A stretch of DNA of 44,389 nucleotides. Source: Acidobacteriota bacterium. GTDB taxonomy: Bacteria; Acidobacteriota; UBA6911. Positions 16,539 through 24,997 of this stretch are shown here, piece by piece. The number at the start of each line of letters is the position of its first letter. Within the stretch, counting starts at the first letter, position 1. The stretch spans positions 1 to 44,389 of the forward strand of contig JAAYCX010000009.1 in assembly GCA_012729555.1 (NCBI GenBank), given 5' to 3'. Under the pieces are notes generated by a model. The model made no database searches, was not told where the DNA came from, and worked only from the letters and a program-made list of their open reading frames with translations. A program made the translations under genes and the position numbers.

Positions 16539-18778
16539 AACGCGGCAGGATGCCGACCGCGGGACGGCTGATCGTGGTCTCCAACCGGCTCCCGTTCACG
16601 GCGAGGGAACGGGAGGGGGGGCTCGAGTTCACCCCGAGCGTGGGGGGGCTCGCGACCGGGTTGGCCTCCTACCGGGAATCGCTGCAGGAGCGGCCGCAGG
16701 GCCCCCGGCGTTTCCTCTGGGTCGGCTGGCCCGGGAGCACCGTGTCGGAGGAGCGCCAGCGGGAGGTACGGGCAAGATCGCTCGACGAATTCAGCGCGGT
16801 CCCCGTCTTCCTTTCCGAAGCCGAGATCGACAAGTTCTACCAGGGGTTCTGCAACAAGACCATCTGGCCCCTTTTTCACTGCTTCCAGGTCTACACGAAC
16901 TACGACGAGGAGCACTGGGAGCGCTACGTCGAGGTCAACCGCACCTTCTGCCGGACGCTCGCCGGGCTGCTCCGCCCCGGGGACACCCTCTGGATCCACG
17001 ACTACCACCTGATGCTCCTGCCCGGGATGGTCCGGGAGATCGCCCCGGCGGCCACCATCGGGTTCTTCCTGCACATCCCCTTCCCCAACTACGAGCTCTT
17101 CCGCCTCCTCCCCAGCCGGTGGAGGCACGACATCCTGAAAGGGCTGCTCGGCGCCGATCTCGTGGGATTCCACACCAACGACTACCGGCAGGACTTCCTG
17201 AAATGCGTCCTGCGCATCCTGGGACACGACTCCCAGATCGGCGAACTGCTGGTGGGGGACCGGGTCGTGAGGGCCGAGGCCTTCCCCATGGGGATCGACT
17301 ACGCGAAATACCGCGACGGGGCCGGCGCCCCGGAGGTGCGGGCCGAAAGCCTCGACCTCAGGCGGCGGATGGACGGGGCCAGGATCATTCTCTCCATCGA
17401 CCGCCTGGACTACACCAAGGGGATCGTCAACCGGCTGGAGGGGTTCGAAACCTTCCTGGACCACCACCCCGACCGGCGCGGCGGGGTGGTGCTGGTCATG
17501 GTCGTCGTCCCCTCGCGCGTGGCCGTCGAGCATTACGAGATGATGAAGGGGCAGATCGAGGCCCTGGTGGGCAGGATCAACGGGAGATTCGGCAGGCCGG
17601 GCTGGACCCCCGTGGTCTACATGTACCGGAGCCTTCCCTTCGCCCCCCTCGCGGCCCTGTACGCCGCGAGCGACATCGCGCTGGTCACCCCCCTGCGCGA
17701 CGGCATGAACCTGGTCGCCAAGGAGTACATCGCCTGCCGCACCGACCGGACGGGGGTGTTGATCCTGAGCGAGATGGCGGGAGCGGCCCAGGAGCTGCTC
17801 GAGGCCGTCACCATCAACCCGAACAGCCGCCACGAGATCGCCGAGGCCATCGACGGGGCCCTCCGCATGCCCGAACCGGAGCAGGTCCGGCGCAATACGG
17901 CGATGCAGGGCAGAATCGAACGTTACGACGTGGTCCGCTGGGTGGCCGATTTCATGGAGGAGCTTTCGGGCGTCAAGGGGAAGAGCCGGATGTATCTCGC
18001 CAGGCGGCTGACCGGACCGGTCCGTGCCACCGTCGCCGAAGCGTGGCGCGCGGGCCGCCGCAGGCTCCTCCTCCTCGACTACGACGGGACCCTCGTCCCC
18101 TTCGCCGCCGACCCCGGGGCGGCCGTTCCCGCACCCCCCCTGCTCGCCCTGATCGGCGATCTCTGCGGCCAGCCCGGCACCGACGTCGTCATCGTCAGCG
18201 GCCGGGACAAGGCTTTCCTCGAGCACTGGTTCGCCGACACCGTCACCGGACTGGTGGCGGAGCACGGCGCCTGGATCCGGGAAAAGGGGCGCACGTGGAG
18301 GAAGACGGCCAAGCGGACCGGCGCCTGGAAGTCGAAACTGAAACCGATGTTCGAACGGTACGCCGAGCGCGTCCCGGGGGCGTTCGTGGAGGAGAAGGAT
18401 TTCGCCCTGGTGTGGCACTACCGGGCCGCGGAGCGGGGGCCGGCCAAGCTGGCGGCCCAGGAGCTGAAGGACCAGCTGCTGGCCCTGACGGCCAACATCG
18501 ACGTCCACGTCCTGCAGGGGAACAAGACCGTGGAAGCCCGGGTCGCGGGGGTGAACAAGGGGACCGCGGGCCTCCATTTCCTCGCCCGCAAGTCCTACGA
18601 CTTCGTCCTCTCGATCGGGGACGACGCCACCGACGAGGACCTGTTCGCGGTCCTGCCCGAGACCGCGTGGTCGATCCGCGTGGGGATGGGCGCCACCCTG
18701 GCCAGATACAACATCGCCGGGGTGGAGGAGGTGCTCCGGCTGCTCGCGGAACTGGCTACTCCGAAAAACGCTCCATGA
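16535..18778 (+). CDS. otsAB: Bifunctional trehalose-6-phosphate synthase/phosphatase (OtsA-OtsB fusion)
   Basis: A 747-residue fusion. Residues about 10-480 are OtsA (GT20), which joins UDP-glucose and glucose-6-phosphate: 'VVSNRLPF', 'WPLFHCF', '[11 protein letters not shown]', '[11 protein letters not shown]' and '[14 protein letters not shown]' are all present. Residues about 505-745 are OtsB, a HAD phosphatase with nucleophile D515 and acid D517 in 'DYDGTL', and '[12 protein letters not shown]' near the end. The one protein therefore turns sugar phosphates into trehalose. Such fusions are standard in eukaryotes and found in scattered bacteria. The start is set by a 4-base overlap with glgB and the GGAGGGAGG site ahead of it. 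Its last 23 bases overlap the convergent ClC gene. Confidence 0.95.
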   Translation: MKRGRMPTAGRLIVVSNRLPFTAREREGGLEFTPSVGGLATGLASYRESLQERPQGPRRFLWVGWPGSTVSEERQREVRARSLDEFSAVPVFLSEAEIDKFYQGFCNKTIWPLFHCFQVYTNYDEEHWERYVEVNRTFCRTLAGLLRPGDTLWIHDYHLMLLPGMVREIAPAATIGFFLHIPFPNYELFRLLPSRWRHDILKGLLGADLVGFHTNDYRQDFLKCVLRILGHDSQIGELLVGDRVVRAEAFPMGIDYAKYRDGAGAPEVRAESLDLRRRMDGARIILSIDRLDYTKGIVNRLEGFETFLDHHPDRRGGVVLVMVVVPSRVAVEHYEMMKGQIEALVGRINGRFGRPGWTPVVYMYRSLPFAPLAALYAASDIALVTPLRDGMNLVAKEYIACRTDRTGVLILSEMAGAAQELLEAVTINPNSRHEIAEAIDGALRMPEPEQVRRNTAMQGRIERYDVVRWVADFMEELSGVKGKSRMYLARRLTGPVRATVAEAWRAGRRRLLLLDYDGTLVPFAADPGAAVPAPPLLALIGDLCGQPGTDVVIVSGRDKAFLEHWFADTVTGLVAEHGAWIREKGRTWRKTAKRTGAWKSKLKPMFERYAERVPGAFVEEKDFALVWHYRAAERGPAKLAAQELKDQLLALTANIDVHVLQGNKTVEARVAGVNKGTAGLHFLARKSYDFVLSIGDDATDEDLFAVLPETAWSIRVGMGATLARYNIAGVEEVLRLLAELATPKNAP

Positions 18779-21614
18779 CGAGGCCGAGCGCCTCGTCCGC
18801 GGGGGGGCCGGGGCACCGCATCCGCTCCCGCCAGAGCTCCGCCGCGAGCGCCAGGTTCTCCTCCACGGCGTCCCCGTAGGACCGGGGCCTCCCCCGGCGG
18901 TCGAGCGACCGGCGGGCGGTTTCGAGGCGGCCGCGGAGGGCTTCCGCGGGGGTTCGTCCTTCGCGCTCGAGGCACCCGTCGAGCGAGGCGAGGACCGCCT
19001 CCAGGAGGGCCCGGCTTCTCGCGTATTTTTCCGCCGCTCTCAGCCCGCGCGCCCCCGGGTCGAGGGCCAGGACCCTCTCCACCACCTGGAGCCGGGCTTC
19101 GGACGCGGCGTCGCCGGGATTCTGGAGCAGGGCGGAGCGGAAGGAATCGCGGGCCGCCGCGTAATTACCGAGTTCGAATTCCGCCCGGCCCAGCCCGGCA
19201 TGGGCGGCGCCGTCCCGGGGGCTCCCCGCCAGGATTTCGCGGTACATCGCGGCCGCCTCGGCGGCGAGCGCGTGATCGAGCAGGAGGCCGGCCGTCTCCC
19301 TGCGGGCGCCGGGGTCGTCGGGACACTCCGCCGCCAGGGCCAGCAGCTCCGCCCGCACCCGGGCCGCCTGTCCCGACCGGCCGAGGAAGTCCACCAGCTC
19401 CCTGCGGATCTCCAGGCCGCGCAGGGGGGATTCCTCGGGCCAGGTCCCGTACACCGCCCTGCGGTAGAAACCGACGGCCTCGCCCACATTCCCCTTCTGC
19501 GCCGCAATCCTCCCCAGGCCCAGGTTTACCGGGCCGCTCCCCGGTTGCTCGCGCCCCAGCTCGCGGAAGTAGATCTCCGCCTCGTTCCAGCGCCGGGCGG
19601 TCACGAGGGCCGAGGCCAGCGCCAGCCGGTCCCGGAAGCTGTGGGATATGGAAAGGGCGCTGCGGAACTGCTCCACCGCCTCCGCCGGGCGCCCCGCCGC
19701 CATCAGGCTCTCCCCCCGGACCGCATGCTCCTCGGCCCGGTCCGTGCGCCGGGAACGGTAGAACCAGCTCAAAAACCCCCCCAGCGCGATCATCAGGGCG
19801 ATAACGACGGCCATGCGCCCCATGGAGGCGGTCCGCCGCGCCGCGGCCGGTGCGGCGGGTTCCCCCGCTTTTTCCCCCCGGTAGGCGGCCATGGCGTCCT
19901 CGAGGCCGAGCGAGGCGATCATCTTCCTCGGGTCGGTGCGGCTGACAACCGGGAGCTCGTCGAGCCCGCTCTCGGCCATCCGCCTCAGCGCCGCTTCCAG
20001 GGACTGGTCCGGGTGGAGATGGGGGAAATTCGCTGCCGTCGGGACTTTCTGCGGCTCGAATCCGGGGAGGAGTTCGGCCAGGGTTTTCCCCCCCCCTCCC
20101 GATTCCGCCGCCTCGAGGAGGCGCCGCCGCGTGACCATCCCCATGAGCCCCCCCCTGTTGACGACGGCCCAGGCGGAGTCACCGGGCGGAAGCGCGGGCA
20201 GGACGTCGGCGACCCGGTCGGTCCCCTGCAGCACCCTTTCGGGCGCCCGCATCCCCTGGCTGACGCTGGTCTCCTCGTCCCGCGCCCGTGGGGCCGTGGG
20301 CAGGTGGATCCCGTCCTGGTGCATCAGGGCCTCGTAGATCGGCTTCTTCTGCATCCGGCTCGAAAGGAAATAGCTGGTGAGGTTGGCCACCATCAGCGGG
20401 ACGATGATGGAATAGTCGCGCGTGATCTCGAAGATCATGAAGACCGACGTCATCGGCGCGCGGACGATGCCGGCGAACGCCACCCCCATCCCGACCAGGG
20501 CGTAGGCGCCGACGCTCCCGGTGTAGTCGGGCATGAGCATGTGGGCCCCCGCCCCGAAGGCGCCCCCCAGCATGGCCCCGATGAAGAGGCTGGGGCCGAA
20601 GATGCCCCCGGCGTTCCCCGACGAGTAACAGGAAGCCGTGGCGACGACCTTCAGAACGACCAGCAGCGCCATGGTGCCGAGCGCCATCCGGCTGTTGAGC
20701 GCCTCGCTGACATGGCCGTAACCGACGCCGAGCACGGCGGGAACGAACAACCCCAGGATTCCCACCACCAGGCCCCCGGCCGACGGCTGCAGCCAGGTCG
20801 TCCACGCCGGCATCCTCGAGAAATAATGGCGCAGCCGGAGCAGCAGCCTGATGAAGAGCGTGCTCACCAGCGCTCCCAGGGCGCCCAGGGCCGCGTAGAG
20901 GATGAACTCCACCGGGTGCACCAGCTGGTAGGCGGGCACGTGGAAGAGCGGCTCGTCACCGAGCAGGAGGTGGAGCACCATCCAGGAAGTCGCCGAACTG
21001 ATCACGATGGCACCCAGGACCCGGGCGTGCAGGTCCCCGATGACCTCCTCGAGCGTGAAGAGGACGGCGGCGATCGGCGTGTTGAAGGCGGCGGCCAGGG
21101 CGGCCGAGGCGCCGATCGGCACCAGGGTCCGGGTCTTTTCGGGGCCGAGCCCGAACTGGCGCCCCATGGCCGAGGCGATCCCCGCGCCGATCTGGACCGA
21201 AGGCCCCTCGCGTCCCAGGGCGATGCCGCTCGCCAGCGAAATCGAGGAGCAGAGGAATTTGCCGATGACGGTCCGGAGCCGGATCACCCCGGAGTGCAAA
21301 AAGAGGGCGACCTTGGTCTGGGGGATGCCGCTGCCGCGGGCGTCGCGGAAATAGCGCACCAGAAGGAACCCGGTGAGGAGCGACCCCGCCGTCGGCACCA
21401 GGACCCGCCTCCAGGCGGCCCCGCCGGCGGGGTACATCCTCGAACCCAGGTTTTCGGTCAGGACGATGAAGGCGACGATGACGAGCCCCACCGCGGCCCC
21501 GATCATGAGGGTCAGGATGAAGAGGACCTTTTCCTCGTGCTGCTCCAGCTGGCGGACGTCCATCCGTCCGAAAAGCGTTTTCCAGCCCTGCCTGCGGTGG
21601 ATCGAACGATTCAT
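18756..21614 (-). CDS. ClC chloride channel/antiporter fused to CBS pair, extra membrane helix and TPR domain
   Basis: A 952-residue single reading frame. Residues about 30-425 are a ClC transporter with 'GSGIP' (94-98), 'GREGPS' (134-139, gating Glu136), 'LEE' (188-190, position of the internal proton glutamate) and 'GNAGGIFGPS' (333-342); both glutamates suggest a Cl-/H+ exchanger. Residues about 455-575 look like a CBS pair, commonly a nucleotide sensor. Unusually, another hydrophobic helix follows at about 599-618, then TPR-like repeats from about 625 to 820 ('AEEHAVRGESLMAAGRPAEA', 'AHAGLGRAEFELGNYAAA') and a helical tail. An even number of ClC helices plus this extra one would place the TPR part outside the cytoplasm. 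Convergent with otsAB, overlapping it by 23 bases. Confidence 0.9.
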   Translation of the reverse strand: MNRSIHRRQGWKTLFGRMDVRQLEQHEEKVLFILTLMIGAAVGLVIVAFIVLTENLGSRMYPAGGAAWRRVLVPTAGSLLTGFLLVRYFRDARGSGIPQTKVALFLHSGVIRLRTVIGKFLCSSISLASGIALGREGPSVQIGAGIASAMGRQFGLGPEKTRTLVPIGASAALAAAFNTPIAAVLFTLEEVIGDLHARVLGAIVISSATSWMVLHLLLGDEPLFHVPAYQLVHPVEFILYAALGALGALVSTLFIRLLLRLRHYFSRMPAWTTWLQPSAGGLVVGILGLFVPAVLGVGYGHVSEALNSRMALGTMALLVVLKVVATASCYSSGNAGGIFGPSLFIGAMLGGAFGAGAHMLMPDYTGSVGAYALVGMGVAFAGIVRAPMTSVFMIFEITRDYSIIVPLMVANLTSYFLSSRMQKKPIYEALMHQDGIHLPTAPRARDEETSVSQGMRAPERVLQGTDRVADVLPALPPGDSAWAVVNRGGLMGMVTRRRLLEAAESGGGGKTLAELLPGFEPQKVPTAANFPHLHPDQSLEAALRRMAESGLDELPVVSRTDPRKMIASLGLEDAMAAYRGEKAGEPAAPAAARRTASMGRMAVVIALMIALGGFLSWFYRSRRTDRAEEHAVRGESLMAAGRPAEAVEQFRSALSISHSFRDRLALASALVTARRWNEAEIYFRELGREQPGSGPVNLGLGRIAAQKGNVGEAVGFYRRAVYGTWPEESPLRGLEIRRELVDFLGRSGQAARVRAELLALAAECPDDPGARRETAGLLLDHALAAEAAAMYREILAGSPRDGAAHAGLGRAEFELGNYAAARDSFRSALLQNPGDAASEARLQVVERVLALDPGARGLRAAEKYARSRALLEAVLASLDGCLEREGRTPAEALRGRLETARRSLDRRGRPRSYGDAVEENLALAAELWRERMRCPGPPADEALGLVMERFSE

Positions 21615-21647
21615 CTCTTTCCCGGTTTTACCGCGTTGTCCCCACCA

Positions 21648-21676
21648 AAACTAGGCACTGGGGCCGGAGATTTCAA
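21648..21676 (-). promoter_or_regulatory. Candidate sigma-70-type promoter for the ClC gene
   Basis: On the minus strand TTGAAA and TAGTTT are spaced by 17 bases, predicting a transcript start near 21640, about 27 bases before the ATG. It fits with the AAAGAG ribosome site just ahead of the start. Confidence 0.45.
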
Positions 21677-21800
21677 GTACGAATTGACCGCCGCCGCGTC
21701 CGGGCGGCACCCCCTTTGCTACACATATGTCCCATCGTCGACGCCTGTACTACATTATTGTAATATCCGGGCAAGAGGGGCGCCGGGGGAGATCTTCCCT

Positions 21801-21828
21801 ATCTAGATGATTTTAGATCATTTATGAT
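21801..21828. repeat. Overlapping AT-rich inverted repeats upstream of glnN
   Basis: ATCTAGAT (21801-21808) is a palindrome. ATGAT (21807-21811), ATCAT (21817-21821) and ATGAT (21824-21828) form two nested inverted repeats sharing the middle arm. The cluster lies 24 bases upstream of the sigma-54 site, closer than typical enhancer spacing, so it may be a repressor or IHF-like site instead. Confidence 0.4.
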
Positions 21829-21851
21829 TATATCGCCAGGAAGACCGACTC

Positions 21852-21867
21852 TGGGCTTCAAGTTGCA
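21852..21867 (+). promoter_or_regulatory. Candidate sigma-54 promoter of glnN
   Basis: TGGGCTTCAAGTTGCA matches the sigma-54 consensus TGGCACG-N4-TTGCA at TGG and at all of TTGCA, with the GG and GC doublets at the required distance. A start about 12 bases downstream would leave a leader of roughly 85 bases before the glnN ATG. Glutamine synthetase genes are classic NtrC/sigma-54 targets, which supports the reading. Confidence 0.6.
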
Positions 21868-21965
21868 TGTATCCCCCTCGAAGGATCTGAACGGGATCTG
21901 TTCTTCCCCGCGCCGAGAAGCATCGCTTCCGGCGGCGGGCCGGACCAAGAAAGGGAAGGAAACCG

Positions 21966-24140
21966 ATGAGTATTTCGCGCCTGAATGCGATCGCCGCCGT
22001 CACCAGCTACAAGCCTATTGAGAAACCGCTGAGTTTTTCGGAAACGCCCTCGAAGGACCTCTTCGGCGTCAACGTCTTCAGCGACGCCGTCATGAAGGAG
22101 CGTTTGCCCAAGCAGGTGTACCAGGCGATGCGCCGGACGATCGACCAGGGGGAAAAACTGGACATCTCCGTGGCGGACGCCGTGGCCGTGGCCATGCGGG
22201 ACTGGGCCATCGAAAAAGGGGCCACCCATTACGCCCACGTGTTTTACCCGCTGACGGGGCTGACGGCCGAGAAGCACGACAGCTTCCTGGAGCCGGACGG
22301 CAAGGGGGGCGTGCTGGCCGAGTTTTCGGCGAAACAGCTGATCCAGGGGGAGCCGGACGCCTCGAGCTTCCCCTCGGGCGGGCTGCGGGCGACGTTCGAG
22401 GCCCGCGGCTACACGGCCTGGGACATCACCAGCCCGGCCTACATCCTGGAGAACCCGAACGGAACCACCCTGTGCATCCCGACGGTCTTCTGCTCCTGGA
22501 CGGGAGAGGCGCTCGACAAGAAAACGCCGCTGCTCCGCTCCATGCAGGCGCTGAACCTCGAGGCCCGGCGGATCCTGAAGCTCTTCGGCGACGCCGACCC
22601 CGGCCTGGTGTTTTCGACCGCCGGGTGCGAGCAGGAGTACTTCCTCATCGACCGGAATTTCTACTTCGCCCGGCCCGACCTGGTCACCGCCGGCCGCACC
22701 CTGTTCGGGGCCAAGCCCCCGAAGGGGCAGGAGCTGGAGGACCAGTATTTCGGCGCCATCCCGGAGCGGGTCCTGGCCTGCATGCTGGAGACCGAGCAGG
22801 AGCTGTACAAGCTGGGAGTCCCCGTCAAAACGCGGCACAATGAGGTCGCCCCGGCCCAGTACGAAATCGCGCCCGTGTACGAGAACGCCAACCTGGCGAC
22901 CGACCACCAGTACCTCATGATGCGCACGCTGCAGCGCGTGGCGCTCAAGTACGGCATGGCGTGTCTGCTCCACGAGAAGCCCTTCGCCGGCATCAACGGC
23001 TCGGGCAAGCACCTGAACTGGTCGCTCGGCACCTCGAGCGCCAACCTCCTGGAGCCCGGCACCACGCCCCACAGCAACATGCAGTTCCTGGTCTTCTGCG
23101 CCGCCGCCATCCGGGCGGTCCACCTCTACGGGGACCTGCTGCGGGCCACCGTGGCGCACTCGGGCAACGACCATCGCCTGGGGGCCAACGAGGCGCCCCC
23201 GGCCATCATCTCGGTCTACCTGGGGGAACAGCTGACCGACATCTTCGAACAGATCGCCAACGGCGGGGCGAGCCGGTCCAAGGAACCGGGCTACCTGAAC
23301 GTGGGGGTGGACACGCTCCCGGCCTTCCCCAAGGACGCCGGGGACCGCAACCGCACCAGCCCCTTCGCCTTCACCGGCAACAAGTTCGAGTTCCGGGCGG
23401 TCGGTTCGAGCCAGAGCGTATCGGGGCCGCTGGTCGCCTTGAACACGATCATGGCCGATTCGCTCGAGTACATCGCATCGGCCCTCGAGAAAAAGACCGG
23501 CGGGGACGCGGCCGGGCTCAGCGCCGCGGTCCAGGAAGTGCTCCAGCAGATCGTGCGGGACCACGGGGCCATCATCTTCAACGGCGACAACTACTGCGAA
23601 TCCTGGCAGAAGGAGGCCGCCCGGCGCGGCCTTCCGAACCTCTCCAATTCCGTGGACGCCCTGGCGGCGCTGGCCGACGGCAAGAACGTGGAGCTCATGG
23701 CGAAATACCACGTCCTCTCGCCGCGCGAGATGGAGAGCCGCCACGAAATCTACCTGGAGCGGTACGTGAAGGACATCGCGGTGGAAAGCCGGCTCACGCG
23801 GATGATCGCCCGGACCATGGTCTTCCCGATGGCGGTCCAGTACCAGCACCAGCTGGCCACGACGGCGCTGGCGCTCGAGCAGCTGGGCAAGACCCACTGC
23901 ACCTCCACCCTCGACGAGCTGAATGAACAGGTGAAGGAGTTGCAGGAAGCCATGCAGGAACTGGAAAAGACGCTCGCGGAGCCGGTGGAGGGCTCCACCC
24001 TGGACCACGCGGTCCATGCGCGCGACAAAATTGTACCCGCCATGGCCGCCGTCCGGGAGATCGCCGACCGGCTCGAGTGCCTGGTGTCGGACGAGATCTG
24101 GTCGCTGCCGACCTACCAGGAGATGCTGTTCATCAAATAG
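21966..24140 (+). CDS. glnN: Glutamine synthetase type III
   Basis: A 724-residue GSIII, the large dodecameric form that joins ammonia and glutamate with ATP in the cytoplasm. The length (type I is about 470 residues) and the sequence '[17 protein letters not shown]' near the N-terminus are diagnostic. The catalytic core carries '[10 protein letters not shown]', '[15 protein letters not shown]', '[14 protein letters not shown]' and the C-terminal '[19 protein letters not shown]'. The last 150 residues are the GSIII-specific helical extension. GSIII lacks the adenylylation control of type I enzymes. The sigma-54 promoter candidate upstream suggests nitrogen-limitation control. No glnB or amtB is adjacent. 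A strong hairpin directly after the stop ends the unit. Confidence 0.96.
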   Translation: MSISRLNAIAAVTSYKPIEKPLSFSETPSKDLFGVNVFSDAVMKERLPKQVYQAMRRTIDQGEKLDISVADAVAVAMRDWAIEKGATHYAHVFYPLTGLTAEKHDSFLEPDGKGGVLAEFSAKQLIQGEPDASSFPSGGLRATFEARGYTAWDITSPAYILENPNGTTLCIPTVFCSWTGEALDKKTPLLRSMQALNLEARRILKLFGDADPGLVFSTAGCEQEYFLIDRNFYFARPDLVTAGRTLFGAKPPKGQELEDQYFGAIPERVLACMLETEQELYKLGVPVKTRHNEVAPAQYEIAPVYENANLATDHQYLMMRTLQRVALKYGMACLLHEKPFAGINGSGKHLNWSLGTSSANLLEPGTTPHSNMQFLVFCAAAIRAVHLYGDLLRATVAHSGNDHRLGANEAPPAIISVYLGEQLTDIFEQIANGGASRSKEPGYLNVGVDTLPAFPKDAGDRNRTSPFAFTGNKFEFRAVGSSQSVSGPLVALNTIMADSLEYIASALEKKTGGDAAGLSAAVQEVLQQIVRDHGAIIFNGDNYCESWQKEAARRGLPNLSNSVDALAALADGKNVELMAKYHVLSPREMESRHEIYLERYVKDIAVESRLTRMIARTMVFPMAVQYQHQLATTALALEQLGKTHCTSTLDELNEQVKELQEAMQELEKTLAEPVEGSTLDHAVHARDKIVPAMAAVREIADRLECLVSDEIWSLPTYQEMLFIK

Positions 24141-24146
24141 GGGAAG

Positions 24147-24172
24147 GGGGCCGGAGCCTCAGCTCCGGCCCC
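24147..24172. terminator. Bidirectional hairpin terminator between glnN and yqeB
   Basis: A perfect 11-bp stem, GGGGCCGGAGC at 24147-24157 and GCTCCGGCCCC at 24162-24172, with a CTCA loop. It begins 6 bases after the glnN stop and contains the stop codon of the convergent gene (24159-24161). There is no T-run, but stem strength and position between convergent genes suit termination. Confidence 0.65.
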
Positions 24173-24950
24173 GCACCGCCTCGAGCGCCCCCCGGGCGAT
24201 CCGCCCGGGCCGCTCCCCTATGCCGCGGATCGGCGCCTCCGCCCCGCGCGGGTCCACCTCGATCACCTTCGCCCTCACCCCCACCCTCGCCCCGTCGCGT
24301 GTCAGCCCGCGCAGCGCCCCGTCGATCGGGGCGCGCAGCACCTCGTCCCCGATGCGGGCGACCTCCTGCCCCGCCGTCACCATCTCCCCGATGGCGAGCG
24401 CCGTCCGGAAAGCCCCCGCCGCCGGGGCATAGACGTAGCGGTCGCGCGCGTGCCCCGCGATCGTCTGCGGCTCCCCCGCGAGCGTCCGCGTCCCGCCGCG
24501 GCGGATCACCCTGCCGAGGTCGTCGCCCCACCCCGTCTCGACCGCGACGTCGACCGTCTCCCCGGCGGTGAACCCGGGTCCCAGGCCGACGGTGAAGGGG
24601 GCGAGGCCGATCTGGACCTCGGGCTGCACGTGCTTGCGCATGCGCGCGTCGACGAGGACCCCGGGGCGGAGCCCCCGGAGCAGCTCCCCCAGCTCGAGCG
24701 TCGTGACCACCACTTCCCCGTGCGTGTCCGCGGCCGCCGCGATCTCCGCGAGCGTCCGGCGCATCCGGGCGGCGACCCCCTCGAGGACCGCCTCCCCGTC
24801 GAAGAAGGCGTCGCAGAATGCCATGGCGCGCCGCGTGGCCGCGGGACGCTCGACGTCGTGCATTACAATTTTGTAACCTTCCCGGAAAAAGAGGTGGGCC
24901 ACGGCCGACGCCACGTCCCCGCTCCCCCGCACCAGCACCGTCCCCTCCAT
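24159..24950 (-). CDS. yqeB: YqeB/EF2563-type selenium-dependent molybdenum hydroxylase maturation protein
   Basis: A 263-residue protein starting 'LVRGSGDVASAVAHLFFREG', an NAD-binding-like glycine motif, then 'CDAFFDGEAVLEGV', 'VDARMRKHVQPEVQIG' and 'VETGWGDDLGRVIR'. This is the YqeB/EF2563 family, which travels with selenium-dependent molybdenum hydroxylases (xanthine dehydrogenase and relatives carrying a labile selenium on the cofactor) and depends on SelD for selenophosphate. Its exact reaction is not settled. The start at 24950 follows GGGAGGGATC; the frame extends upstream without similarity. It lies 47 bases downstream of the metal pump gene on the same strand. The selD-yedF cluster at 38.9-40.6 kb fits a selenium-using cell. 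Confidence 0.82.
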   Translation of the reverse strand: MEGTVLVRGSGDVASAVAHLFFREGYKIVMHDVERPAATRRAMAFCDAFFDGEAVLEGVAARMRRTLAEIAAAADTHGEVVVTTLELGELLRGLRPGVLVDARMRKHVQPEVQIGLAPFTVGLGPGFTAGETVDVAVETGWGDDLGRVIRRGGTRTLAGEPQTIAGHARDRYVYAPAAGAFRTALAIGEMVTAGQEVARIGDEVLRAPIDGALRGLTRDGARVGVRAKVIEVDPRGAEAPIRGIGERPGRIARGALEAVRGRS

Positions 24951-24997
24951 GATCCCTCCCCGAACGGTATCGCGCCGCGCCCGGCCCCGCCCTGCTA

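Larger units (their letters stand above)
21615..21965. other. 351-base intergenic region between clc and glnN
   Basis: No gene is visible in this stretch. It is much more AT-rich than its surroundings between about 21720 and 21840. It holds the clc promoter candidate, a TACA-N4-TGTA palindrome around 21751-21762, the ATGAT/ATCAT repeat cluster and the sigma-54 site. The leader just before glnN is purine-rich with AAGGGAAGGAA as ribosome site. Confidence 0.6.
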
